Assembly (NCBI RefSeq): GCF_000344685.1
Contig: NW_006920421.1
Location: 990,446 to 1,054,445, forward strand
From: Gloeophyllum trabeum ATCC 11539
Taxonomy: Eukaryota; Basidiomycota; Agaricomycetes; Gloeophyllales; Gloeophyllaceae
Direction: 5' to 3'
Length of the DNA stretch: 64,000 nucleotides
Part shown: piece by piece, positions 20,684 to 32,329 of the stretch
Layout of the letters: the number at the start of each line of letters is the position of its first letter
Position numbering within the stretch: the first letter of the stretch is position 1
Notes under the pieces: model-generated
What the model was told of the DNA's origin: nothing
What the model saw: only the letters and a program-made list of their open reading frames with translations
The model's database searches: none
Made by a program: the position numbers and the translations under genes

Positions 20684-22034
20684 TTCGGATTCGCTTCAAA
20701 GAGCAAGAAGGAAAGCTAACGGAAGTTAAGAAAGGGTGGGCGGTAGAAGAGAGAAAGGGGGAGACGAGACGAGCGAGTCCGGGTGATGGAGGGCCCTAAA
20801 GAAGAGTTGCAATGTCCCTCCGAGGTATAATGGGCGGATGTCACGTGTAACACACTACTGTCACACCGTTCCCTTTCAAGTTCAAGTCCGTCCGCATCGT
20901 ACTTGAGTCCTTCGTCTCTACACTCCACCATCGTCCCTCCTAGCCCGCTTTTCACTAGCGCATCTGCTCTACAGAGGATTTAACGTTTCAAAAAGCATGC
21001 TGCAGCTCTGGCTTGCTTTGACTAGTTTCCAACTTCCAACAAGTGATGATCAGATCCTGATACACCCATGCTCGGGGTATCATCTACTTGCTAGAACTTA
21101 TTTGGTGCTGCTGCATGGAAAGATCTCACATATGGAATTGTTACTCCAATCCGTGCGAAAAGAGACCTCCGAGGTCCTTGCTTGGCTGCGATGGGTGGAG
21201 GTCAAAATTACTGCGCCTCCCAGAGGCTCTGTTCCTGGGATCCGGAGAATCATTACTGGTCTGTCATTTCGCACTGCTGTTCGACCCCTCCACGGTTATC
21301 CCAGCGGCCTGATTGTTGCTCTCTAATCGTTCTTTCCGGGCGCAGACGCACAGAGTGCTTGTAGTACCTGTGCGTTGCACGCGACAGCCCATATCCTGGC
21401 AATGCGGCATGACCTGTGAAAGATGATCTGGCTATTTCTGTTCTTTGGCAGTTCATCACTATCACGCAGCGATGCATAATCGCGGGCGTACCTTGCTACT
21501 CGCTGCAACGTCTCCGTATTCGGTGACGCTGGTGGCCCCTTTCGTCTACTGCGGTCTCGTAGTTTTATGTTCTCCTGAATAATGAATGTATCACGTTCCG
21601 AACGGATGCAGCAAGATGTCACTTGGCTCCCATTGCTTTCGTCCTGGTTCCTTCCTTGCATTACTATGATTCCATATATATATCAAGGTGTGTGCGCTGT
21701 TGGGATTGTCTTAGTACCTGACTTCTATTGGGACCCAATCAGACTGCTCCGCTCCCCTTTCGAGTACCAACAATCTAACTGTGGAGATTGTTGGTCATCG
21801 TCCCTGCGCCAGCCCCAACCCGTTTGACTCCGCATGTTGATATATCACGTTCGAAGACGGACACTTGATCGACAGTATAGGAAAACTGCTGTGGTAGCCA
21901 TCTGATATGCCGTGAACTTGGGCAACTCTGCTAGTCTACACTGTATACCTGTAACTTGTCGTTGCGCGCTTCAGTATCCTCGGTTCATCGACGTTTACCC
22001 AGTTTTTTGCCCCTTCCCTCCTCCATCTATCTCA
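20684..22034. other. Intergenic between divergent Ras genes
   Basis: About 1.35 kb with no recognisable gene. Both flanking Ras genes point away from it, so it should hold both promoters. I see no clear TATA box for the minus-strand gene. Confidence 0.45.
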
Positions 22035-22971
22035 ATGGCAGCAAATCCATGGGAAACTACACCTAATCTACGTGAATATAAGCTTTGCCTACTAGGAGAT
22101 GGAGGTGGGTCCATTGACTATGCCTACTTGCAATAGGATGACGTAGACGTTTTCAGGTGTTGGGAAGTCTGCCCTGACGGTTCGGTATATACAGAGCCAC
22201 TTCGTTGAAGAATATGATCCAACAATCGAAGGTGCGCATACAATATAGTCCGGAGGATCGTATTTACCCATATTACCATAGACTGGTATCGCAAGCAGAC
22301 CGTAATAGATGACGAAATAGCCCTTCTCGACATCCTCGACACGGCTGGGCAGGAGGAGTACAAGTCAGTTTAGCTATCACTATGCTGTCTCTCCAAACAA
22401 TGCTGACTGCTTTAGAGCCATGCGCGACCAGTACATGCGTACGAGCGAAGGCTTCTTGCTTGTCTACTCCATTACATCACGGCAATCATTCGAAGAGATC
22501 CCGCGGTTGTATGAGGAGCTGCTCCGCGTCAAGGGCGTCATCTCGTGTCCCGCGATCATGGTGGCAAATAAATGCGACCTGGACCGGGCACGGCAAGTGA
22601 GCATGAGAGGTAAGCCGAAGACTCCATCCAATACTGCATCGTCCCTGTCTGACGTTGTGTCAGAGGGCGGCGCCCGCGCTAAGGAGTTAGGATGCTTGTT
22701 TGTCGAGACGTCGGCGAAAAACAACATGCGGGTGGACGATGCGTTCCACGATTTGGTGCGTGAGATCAGAAAGCGGAATCTGGTGCGGAATCCCATGTAC
22801 AGCGTGACAGAGTTCCATGCTCACTCTGGCCTGTAGGCCGGGTCAAGAGCTCGTCAGCTAAGTAATGGTACGTGGAGAGACCCAAACTCTCCCGCCGGTG
22901 ATAAGCCGCACCGCGAAATACCTTATGGGCAGGACGATCCACGAGCCTGTTCCTGCTGTATCATAGCCTGA
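22035..22971 (+). CDS. Second Ras-family GTPase with a spliced CAAX exon
   Basis: This Ras-like GTPase has about 224 residues. Exons: 22035-22104, 22157-22231, 22282-22363, 22416-22609, 22664-22782, 22837-22971. Exons 2-5 (75, 82, 194, 119 nt) have exactly the lengths of the corresponding exons of the Ras at 19675-20683. Motifs: G1 [11 protein letters not shown], switch [18 protein letters not shown]3 [26 protein letters not shown]4 NKCD, G5 ETSAK. Reading past exon 5 without splicing would end the protein at 22836 with no CAAX box. Splicing at CTG|GTGCGG to ..CTGTAG|GCCGGG opens a last exon ending ACSCCIIA, with CAAX box CIIA. The catalytic residues are intact, so the protein is probably active. 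The variable N terminus [12 protein letters not shown] differs from the conventional copy. Confidence 0.88.
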
Positions 22972-23356
22972 GCCTCCTGGTAGACCAAGTGCTTTTCTTT
23001 CACGGCAGTATGCTGGCCAATGAGGCTACGCGTTCCTGGAACCGCTTGCATCCGCCTTATTGGAAGTCGAACCGCATCATACCCAGGCTTTGCTGCCAGA
23101 TAGCGGACTCTTGGCTTCTCTCTCAGGATACATATTTTTTGATCAGATTTTCCCCTGGTGTCCTGCGGGTAGGAGGGGATTAACCTCTTCCTGGTCGTTT
23201 TTGCTCCGACGATCTCTGCTCGACCGCTAACTCCTGCCTGCGAGCGCAGAGCCTCCTGGAAAATAGTTCACGAACTAATCCTATCTGTCAGTGCAGCAGG
23301 TGAAATATGTGGGAATGCCCTCATTATCAGACTAAAGCTCGCGATATCAGAAGATC
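22972..23356. other. Intergenic stretch
   Basis: Holds the 3' region of the second Ras gene. No further gene recognised. Confidence 0.4.
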
Positions 23357-24260
23357 ATGAACCCTCCTGGCTCATCTTCTCCGCTGATATTCTTCTGCAA
23401 GCCTGTGAAATGGAAGGGCGTCAATAGGGAAATCTTCCTTTCACAGGGATGATGCCTAACATTACCATAGCTGCCGGGAGGTCCTCATTAGTCTCTCGAT
23501 TTGTCCAAGACCACCTCTCTGAACAATATGATCCTGGGATTGAAGGTCTGTCCCCAGAGCAGCTGAGGTTCTCTAGCTTACGCGTAATCCAATAGACATG
23601 TTTCACCAAGAGACCGTCACAGACAATGAAACCGCGCAGCTTGAGATCCTCGGTTCCGACCCTGTCCAGCGTAAAAAGTGGTGCCAGGCCTGTTACGCTG
23701 CTTACGCACATAGCACATTGCCACGAAACCAGTGTACCCGCCTGGGCCACTCGGACGACGGCTTTTTGCTTGTGTATTCTATGACCTCACGACAGTCATT
23801 CGAAAGAATGCAGGCTTTCTAACAGGATATGCTTCACATCAAGGGTGTGCTGTCGTATCCTGCCATCGTCGTTGGCAACAAGTGCGACCTGGACCAGAGA
23901 CGGGCAGTGAGTACCGAGCGTAAGGCAGATACCTATTATCTTATCTTCTCAGTTGTCCTTGCCTTATGCTGCATCAGAGGGCAGGACATCCGCTGATAAA
24001 CTCGGATGCGTGTTCATTGAGACTTCGGTATAGATCAGCATACAGGTGGATGATGCGTTTCACGACCTACTGCGCGAAATTCGGAGGCGAACTCGTGTAC
24101 GATATTTTAGGTGCGTTGAAGGAATCGTACCACGCTCACTCATACCAGCAGGTGGGACACCCAGCCTCCCCATCTAAGGATATAATAGCGCAGGACAAAT
24201 CATTCCGTGGAGGGCGACGTCAGGCCGCGTTTATCTCATTCTGTCGTGGTATAGGCCTAG
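23357..24260 (+). pseudogene. Decayed Ras copy
   Basis: Ras-derived fragments occur in gene order, with ghost introns at the same places as in the neighbours. They are FVQDHLSEQYDPGIE (switch I region, ending at a GAAG|GTCTG donor), MFHQETVTDNETAQLEI, DDGFLLVYSMTSRQSFERM, then a stop, QDMLHIKGVLSYPAIVVGNK with CDLDQ, CVFIETS followed by a stop, and [15 protein letters not shown]. The P-loop is unrecognisable and the first donor has changed to GC. In-frame stops at the ends of two exons make this a pseudogene. The region aligning to the CAAX exon ends near 24260 (CRGIG-like). Confidence 0.8.
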
Positions 24261-24804
24261 TCGTACAGCTACAGGTCAGTTCCCTTTGTCATCATCTCGC
24301 TCTCTTGCGGCAGTAATTGTCGCGGTGCTTACACAACTGAGAGTCATCAGCCGCAGGCGTTTGTGGTCGGTCAGGTAAAGGGTAGTCACAGCTCCGTGTC
24401 CTCACTCGGGGATTTCTGACAAGCGTTGTACTCGATATCTGAAGGACGGGCCGGTTATCACTTGCTTTCTTGACTCCGCCCGGCCTCTTTTACTCCTCGA
24501 ACTCCCATCATACGAACCTTCAGAACAATGATAACTCGTCATCACTGTCCCTTATTTGCATAGTTACGTTTATGGGGGTGTCAAATTGGAGTCAGTGATA
24601 TACCATGTCCCGTGATGGACATTCGATAGTCCGTGGAAGATTCTCCTGATGCTTACCTTCTGGGCAGAGATGTCCGGTACTCTCTTTATATTTAATCTGC
24701 AAGCATCTGTTTAGGGGTCCCGCCTTACTACTCCACCGACGTCTACTGAACTTGTTACCTTTCACCTCTCGTACGTTCCCATCGTAACACACACTCGGAA
24801 ATTT
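24261..24804. other. Intergenic stretch
   Basis: No gene recognised. It holds the likely promoter of the next Ras-like copy. Confidence 0.4.
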
Positions 24805-25743
24805 ATGCCTGGAGTACGAGAGTATAAACTTTGCCTGATGGGAGGTGGAGGTGGGTCAATAGAATTTCATTACCCGCATTAGCATGATATATACATCTAT
24901 ACCTATCACAGGCGTTGGGAAATCCTGCCTGGGTCTGCAGTTCACGCAGAAACAGTTTGTCGAAGAATATGATTCAGACTTCGAATGTCTGCACCTAACG
25001 TGATCAAGGTACTTCCGCTGACACCTGACATATAACAGACCCGCCCCGCAAACAGACTGTTTTAGACGACGAGATAGTGATTCTCGATATCTACGAGCTC
25101 CCCCGCTGCTGGGAGCGCCCGTCAGTATCACCATTAATATTGCTGAGTAGGGCCACTCAAAATTCTAGCATTTCCAACTTGCCAGATCCATGCGCCACCC
25201 AGGTATACGCCAGAGTGAGGGATTTCTGCTCATTTATTCCGTCGTACACCGGCTTTCCTTTGAAGAGCTCGAGTCGCTGTATAAGGAGCTGCTCCACGTC
25301 AGAGGTGACCTCTCCTGTCCCGTGATTATCGTTGCAAACAAGTGCGACCTGAACGAGGACCGGGAAGTGGATACGAGCGGTATGTAAACTGCTCTGGTTG
25401 AACGTGTGCGCTTCTCTGATGTACCCGAAGAGGGCCAGGCTCTCGCGGAGAGATGGGGATTCATGTATGTCGAGACTTCTGCGAAAACCGGTTTGCATGT
25501 GGACGACGCGTTCCATGAATTAGCCCGTGAGATACGAAGGCGGAATCCGGTATGATTATCTTATGGACGGTAAATAAAAACTGCAAGACTAACTCTGGTT
25601 GTTAGGTGGCGGGATCCTCGGCACAGCAAACGAGCAGTGGTCCTCGGAGGGACTCGTCGTCTCCCACAGGCGCAGCGCGCGGAGATGGCGCCCAAGCACA
25701 CAAACACTTGGGAGGATGTTTTTCTGGCTGTGTCATAACATGA
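24805..25743 (+). CDS. Atypical Ras-like protein lacking canonical switches
   Basis: A predicted 217-residue Ras paralogue. Exons: 24805-24850, 24912-24986, 25039-25120, 25186-25379, 25431-25549, 25606-25743. Exons 2-5 keep the family lengths 75/82/194/119 nt and every junction is in phase. The P-loop GGGGVGKSCL, G4 NKCD, ETSAK and a C-terminal CFSGCVIT (CAAX box CVIT) are intact. Two functional elements are gone. Switch I reads EEYDSDFEYPP instead of EEYDPTIED, losing the magnesium-binding threonine. The DTAGQEE box reads YELPRCWER, losing the G3 aspartate, glycine and catalytic glutamine. Shifting the frame by one base inside exon 3 recovers A-A-G, so compensating indels probably scrambled this box. 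It may be a membrane-anchored nucleotide-binding pseudo-GTPase, or an early pseudogene without stops. Confidence 0.72.
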
Positions 25744-28234
25744 CAGTTTTCTCATTGCGAGTGATGCACTGCAAGCCGACCGGGATGCATTTTTCTGGCG
25801 TTGAAGACGACACTAAGAGCCACATACTAATGACTTCAACTCTTTCGGTCCAAACAGGACGTGCGACTGGTTTCACTCTATCACCAGCATCATATCCAGC
25901 TTACCAACCATGCCTTTAGGCAGCATACTTGGATGGGATGGTGTTAATCACCGCTTGGTCTTCTTAGCTGACCTTCCGGAGTTTCTAGCAACCCGGCGTA
26001 AGTGAGAAACGGTCTTCGCATTCCTAGGTTTTCGGTTCATGGTATTGCTCAGTGATGCCAGATACTGTTCAGGAATAGACGGTGCGTGGTTGTGCCCGCT
26101 ACTCGCTTCTCATATTCGTCTCCCGTTCAGACGCGTTTCTCTGTGTCAGTGAAGGGATCCGTAGCTGCTGAGGCGCACATCCATCAACCGACTCGGGGAC
26201 GCTATGAGCTTAAAGCCGCTTGCCCTTGCTCAGAGCTTGCTTAGGCTTGGCTCAACGGTTTTCACGTATCTCCGCGGGTCATCCTGGCTCTTTAGCTTTT
26301 GATGTTGTACTCCAATGTTTCACCTTCTCTGCGACGTGACTTTGTCGAGAACGAGAAACAACCGACTGGAAGGCTGCTTCAGGGACTGGCGCGATGATCC
26401 CGGACTTCGGGAGGGAACAGCAGGCGATGCTAATGTCATCATGATTTCCTAGCGAAACTGGCTTGTAGGACGATGACGTGAAGGCCTCTGTCTCCTCGAC
26501 CTGGTGACAATTCAAAACTACGCGCTATGCCTTCATCGCTGAGGTCATCCTATCATACGGTATCCTTCATGGTGCGTTACTATCAAGAGATGTCTGTCTG
26601 TAAGGCTGTTTGCCATCTTGATTTATAAGCCGTTCAAATCAGACCAAACGATGTGATTCCCCCAATCGTCTCAGGCGTTTAAGGAGGATGTCCAATTAGC
26701 CTGTTGCAGAGGAGCCTGCCTATAAGACTCTTCCTTCAGTGAGATGAGAGAAGTGGAGGAGCCCCTCAAAGCCCGAGACATCAAGTCAGAGACGGAACTG
26801 CGGGTTGGTTGCCAACATTCGCGGCCTTACCGAAGCTTAGGTTGTAGCAATCAGCGGAGTCATGATCAATGCCAAGGGTGAACAGGAAGATGGATCAGCG
26901 CCACGATAGTCATGTACATATCATAGTTTGACCCGTCCCTTTCCTCCGCAACGGGTATCCCCTGTACTCCGGCCGGGACGACTTACGTACCCGCTCAGCG
27001 CGGTTACTAACATCCCGGTAGCTGACCAATGCTAACAGGTATAGTGTTCTGTATACCCCGACGTCCTACATCGGCTCTCATTTGCCGGGGTCACCACCGG
27101 GTAGGCCTAGAGTCCCTTCAGGAGATTCAATTCGTCCCACGAGCTGCAAACAAGCTCCCAGACTTCAGGCCTCAGGAGTCGCCGAAGTGGACCTATCTTT
27201 GTCCCTAGCAAATTATCACGTCAGAAGCTTGTTGGAAGCTGCTGAGCATCAGGAAAGAAATCTGCGTGCTATGTTGTCTGACTTTCAGTACCGGTATGGT
27301 AACATAACGTCGACGTCAAGCAAAGCTGAGTTGGTCGCTCACAGCTGGAAGGGTTCAAACTGCCGTGCAGCGACAAGCTGTATGTACAGCAATCACGCAG
27401 CTGTGGTCGTGTGGCAGGATGTGGCATGCTGTGCCTGAGAATGTCTACTGAGCTCGAAATGGGACATTATGCTGTGCTCTACGATAACGGGTCTACTTCC
27501 CCACCGGTACCTCACCTCTCGGCTATTGCGCTGCGATTGCTGGCCTTATCGGTCGGCAAGCACCTATCAATGACCTCGACCCCGACTATCTTTGAGGACC
27601 TACTGGAACATCCATTCGCACGGCGCCGAGCTTCTCAGTGGAATGGTACGTCCGACCATGCCAATCACAGCCAAAATAAGCCAAATCGTATAGAATGCTG
27701 CGAACTGGCCATGGGTACGGGTGTGTGAATGCCGTTCAAGTTAACATACGTTTCCATATCTATCAGAGGATGGCCATGTGCAGTGTACACACGACTACAC
27801 ATCCATACCTCCAAATTGACGTCTGAACATCCATGAGACGAAGACCCGCCAGCTTGGCTGACAAGATATATTGCATTAGTACAGGACTCCACTGCAGGAC
27901 ATTGGGGACATTGATGGTACGCGGCAAAAGGCAGACCTAGTGCTCTGTACTGCATGCGGCAGCACTATGTAGCGCTTCTACGGGATCTCTGCCGCGTGCT
28001 GCCGGAGGTACTTCAAGTTGACTATAGATCTGTCCGTGCCTCTGCTTATCGCAAGGCTTCGGTATCACAATCCCATATACTAGAAATGGATCAAGCCGTG
28101 TCCTGTCGCTGTGCTAGGGGCGCTAGATCTGACAAGATCGCTGTTACAGAATGACCGCATCCACTTGTTAGCGCTGTGTATTTTATGCCTCACCGCTTCC
28201 TCCGGAGCATTGCAACCTTTCTTCCTTCCTGACC
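25744..28234. other. 2.5-kb gene-poor stretch
   Basis: No confidently identifiable gene. Coding-like open frames near 27082-27438 (plus) and 26279-26515 (minus) have no recognisable domain and no splice-linked partners. They may be eroded coding sequence or chance. Confidence 0.4.
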
Positions 28235-29034
28235 ATGTCCGTGCCAGTCGCTACCAGGTCTCTATCTTCGTTGTCCTTGGATACTCGGTCTATACACTCC
28301 TACGCCTCGTCGGAGTCAAGCAGTTCCTCGACGGCTAGCAGGACGCGGCAGTTTGTCCGTATAGCTCACTACGCGTTACTTGACATTTGACTCAAAGCTG
28401 ATCAAACCTCAGCGATCGTCGGGACGCGGTGGCAGCGGCAACATTCGACGCAAATCCGATGCCTCTCAGAATCCCTCGGAACCAGACGCGTCTGTCCCGG
28501 ACACACCAGTATCTCCCGTCGGCAGGGAACCTGCCCTTCCTATCAAGAAGGTGAGTATCAGCCTCGAGTACTGCGGCTGCGCGCGCTAATGTCTCTCTCT
28601 CTAGGCAGTGTCCGTTGGTCGTGGTGGCGCTGGCAATGTCCATGCCTCGTGGCGGGATCAAGTGCACGAGGGGCTGACGCAGACGGCTTCCATCCTGTCT
28701 GACCATGCCGCATCGGTCGCAGAGTACGAGAAGGCGGTGATCCGAAAGCGCATGGAAGAACGCCGAGTAGCTGCAGTCAGTACCCTCCGTCTTTCATTCG
28801 GTGCATGTATTTATACGTTCGCAGATCTCGTCTGGGCGCGGGGGCTCTGGTAACATTACCAAAATACAGTTACCCTTCCTCAAACCAAAGACCCCTTCCT
28901 CGTCGAAATCCAAAGGTTTCCGATTTTCGCGCAGCCGGAGTGACGGGAACCTGAGGCCTTCCCACGCCAGCTTTCAATCCAGCGAGACCGATTCGTCGAT
29001 TTTCGAGGAAGGGGAGCCGTCAAACGACGAATGA
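28235..29034 (+). CDS. PAR32-like protein with repeated GRGG(A/S)GN motifs (DUF3602)
   Basis: A low-complexity, presumably disordered and phosphorylated protein of about 212 residues. Exons: 28235-28354, 28413-28550, 28605-28775, 28825-29034, all phase 0. Three copies of the family signature are visible: SSGRGGSGNIRR, SVGRGGAGNVHASW and SSGRGGSGNITK. Such repeats define the DUF3602 family, which includes yeast Par32/Amu1, a TORC1-linked inhibitor of ammonium transporters; that role is known only in yeast. The start MSVPVATRSLSSLSLD is serine-rich. The stop is TGA at 29032-29034. A weak alternative intron (29019-29066, GT..AG, 48 nt) would bypass this stop and continue in frame to 29304, adding about 79 Ser/Thr-rich residues (GSSSCSTTTSTTYTSYTS..). 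Confidence 0.8.
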
Positions 29035-29304
29035 CTCGCAATGAGGCGCCTAGCGCGGATCCACAGTGGGAGCTCTAGCTGCAGTACGACTACTAGCACA
29101 ACTTACACCAGCTATACAAGCTCGCGAGGATCAAGTTCGCTCTCGAGTCCCAGCTCCAGTGACTTCTGTGTGAACCCCGGCGACGGCGTCTCATCTTCAT
29201 GGAGTATCAAGAATTCGTTATTGGGGAAGAAGCGAGATACCAAGGCATCGCTACCGACTGTGGACGAGGGAAGCGAACATGGTTCGAGCTTCATAGATTT
29301 ATGA

Positions 29305-29805
29305 GGACATTCACATTCTTTTCTTTCGGGGTTTCTACTACTAGTGGTCATCGTCCACCCACCACTGCCGCTCATTACATCGCTTCTGTATCTCCTCAAT
29401 TCCTTTGGGTTATTGCTTTGAGGAACTATTGTTATGGGTGTTGGTTTGAGTTCTTGGTTTCACTGTATGCCTCTACTATTACGCACTCTGTAGTTTATTG
29501 TAGAACGTCTGTACTAGTACGAGACTGGCACTGCCATAATGCCAGGATCCGTTAGAATGACCGCTTCGAACGTTGGGCTCTCGGCGTCCTGGAGTACGAG
29601 CCACATCCTAGTTCAACTAGATAGCGATAATAATATACAACTGTAACATAAGTACATGTAGAAGACTGCAGTCTATGTTAGCCAAGTAGTACGAAAGCGT
29701 CCCGACGCAAATGTCCCACTCGAGAATGCCAGAGCCACAATAGTTACTCCATCCCCATGAGGTCGTGAAGTGCAGCGTGAAGACATTAGAGCAATGGATG
29801 CCCAG
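29305..29805. other. Convergent intergenic region
   Basis: 3' regions of the PAR32-like gene and the receptor-like gene. No other feature is seen. Confidence 0.4.
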
Positions 29806-32329
29806 TCAGAAATACGCTGGAGTCGCTGCGCGAGAGACCACAGAATCTTGACGCACAGCCAGCGCGTCACGCTGCGTCTCCCTTAGCTCGGGATGTAACC
29901 TGGGTTCTGGTGTCATCGTCCGACCTCCGATGCTGCTGCTAGACGAGCTACTCGTGCTAGCCTGACGGTCACGACCACCCTGGCCAAAGCTAGGGAAACT
30001 GAAATCCGGGTTGGCGAAGGAAGGTGTACCCGGCCGCAGTACAAAAGGTACTGGAGGAGACACATCAAGCGGCACATCCGGATCTCTTCTGTCATTTCCC
30101 AGAGAGGATAGAGTCATTCCTCCTACGTCCTTTGTGGCAGCGTTGGCTACAAGGGTTGCCCATGCCACTGATGACAACTTGCCTTCATTGTCAACGGGAA
30201 GGCGGCCAGCATCGGTATCGCTTGACTGAGTACGATTATCAGCTATCGTCTCAGCCGGAGCTGTGACGGCGCTGACGGACGGTCGGGAGGAGAAATCGAT
30301 CCTGGCAGCGTTAAGGGACATTGCAGGAGGGTCCTGCGACTTGTCCACGTACCCGGATGTCCACTGGAGCGGCCCTTGCTGGATCGCGGATTTGGTCGCG
30401 GTATTATCATCAGCGCCCGCATCAGGCTCTGGAGTGAAGATAGGCGGGGGCTTGCGGGTTACGGGTGACCGGCTCGGTCGTGGAGGTGGGGGTAGACCAA
30501 GGGACTCGGAAGACTTCTTGATGGCTAGGGTCGGATAACGAGAGATTGTGTACGGAGTAGCGCTGGCAGATTTCATGGCCTCAGGCCTCGCTATGGGCGA
30601 AGGGCCGGCGAGTGCTCTGTTAAGTTCCGAGACTGGCGTAATAGGACGAGATATAGCCCCGGTGACGCTGCTAAGCCCACTCGAAGTGCTACGGGTATGC
30701 GCATGCATAAACGGTCGCTCGGGAAGTAAAGGATACGTCGATCCAGTATCTGAGCCATTTAGAGACACCGTGCTTGGCATAGTACGGATTGATGGGGTGG
30801 GCCTTCCGTCGGCACTCTTTCGTGGCGGAGGGAATGCCCTAGCCGGTGTTATCGGGGGTCGCTGAGCAGGCTCCACTGGAGAGGGCTTCAACTCTGGAGC
30901 GGAAAAGCTCTCTTGAGACTCGTATCTGCGAACGTTCGAAGCATCGATCACAGGACGCAGAACACGCAAAATCTTGTAAACGATCAAAGCGTCCACGAGG
31001 CCTGCAGCGACTGAGTATTAAATACAAGTGAGAAACGGAAGATGCGCTTACCCAGCAGTAAGCGGCATGAACTCGCAAATATGCCCGCACCGAATGACAC
31101 AGGATTCTTCGACATAGTTATCAGTCGCACGAAGCACAGAGGCATCATGAGCAGTGTGTATGCTGCGGCACGTCTAAGATCAATGAAATATGGATGGTTG
31201 AGATGAACACAAACCAAAAGGATATCTGATAGACCAGGTCAGCAGCAGTAAGGACAGCACACCAGGTCACCTACAAGATCATACTGCGCACGATGGCTCC
31301 AATGAATCGCTGATATTCTGCGGAATCTGTTCCAATCCCTGTCCATCTGATATTCGGATCGAGGTTGAGCGATATACCACCCTTCACCTGAATGGTTCCT
31401 CGTAGCACAAGGAACATCACTGCATAGAGGACCGCGGATACCAAGGCGGTGGCGATGATCTGTTGTAGTGAAGGATGAAGATATGTTTTCACCGGTGGAT
31501 ATAGCGTAAATTCAACTCACGGGCAGGAGTTGGAAGACAAATTCCAGAAGGGGGTACTCCCTAGTGATGCTGCATGCGTAGCCATTATCACCATAGACCA
31601 GACCAGACCCGGGCCGATTGAGCATCGGCACCACCAGCCCTAAATATTATTCAGCCAACACTGGGACGGTCAAGCACCTGGAGGGACGGACCTGTAATGA
31701 TGGAGGATGCCCATCCTAGCAATGTATATATCACGCTGGCCCAAACCGGAAAGCGCTTCCTCAAAACAAGGCTGTTGAACCCGTGAATAGCAATGCAGAC
31801 GGTGAAATATGATGTAGCGAAAGTCCCTATCTGCTCGAACGCAGCTGAAACAATGGATGAGCAAGGCGTAGAACATCGTGGCAGAATGGACATACCTTGG
31901 GTCTGACAGTTCGACAAGCCTTACAGTCACGGTAAATTTTGTCGCATTCAATCAGAAGGGTCGAAACGCACCTCGTGAGATGGCTTTCGCCGAAATCCAT
32001 TTGGTTTCCAGCAGCCCGTGGACATCAGTTATTGCTGTGCCAATGAGGAGCGAGGCGGTATACCATCCCAGGGGCGTAGAAAAGAACATCCATACTTTCG
32101 TCCGGTCCTGAGAAGCGGACTTGAACAGCATGGACCTCGCACCCTCCCAAAGTACAGGGAGGAGAACACATATAGCCGCGAGTAATGAAACAAGCCCAGT
32201 GATAACCAGTGCCTGTTAGAATAATCAGCTCGATAGAGACTGAGCAAGGGGAGAAGGGGAGCGTGTAAAACTCACAATTGCACTGGAGGCTTGTCCTTGG
32301 GTCAATGGTTGGACTATGCTCTCGGACAT
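29806..32329 (-). CDS. Seven-transmembrane receptor-like protein with long Ser/Pro tail
   Basis: A predicted ~702-residue polytopic protein. Exons (minus): 32329-32276, 32212-31972, 31919-31896, 31844-31692, 31639-31521, 31459-31275, 31225-31211, 31173-31052, 31001-29806; all phases agree, though the 15-nt exon is the least certain. The first ~330 residues hold about seven hydrophobic helices, for example ALVITGLVSLLAAICVLLPV, TSYFTVCIAIHGFNSLVL, VWASVIYTLLGWASSIIT and LVSAVLYAVMFLVL. An EYQRFIGAIVRSM segment precedes the sixth helix. This layout resembles fungal nutrient- or cAMP-receptor-like GPCRs of the Git3/Dicty_CAR type. The remaining ~390 residues form a Ser/Pro/Thr-rich cytosolic tail (PPITPARAFPPPRKSADGRP and onward), a likely phosphorylation and arrestin-like docking region. 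The ligand is unknown. A DUF-type membrane protein is the alternative. Confidence 0.7.
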
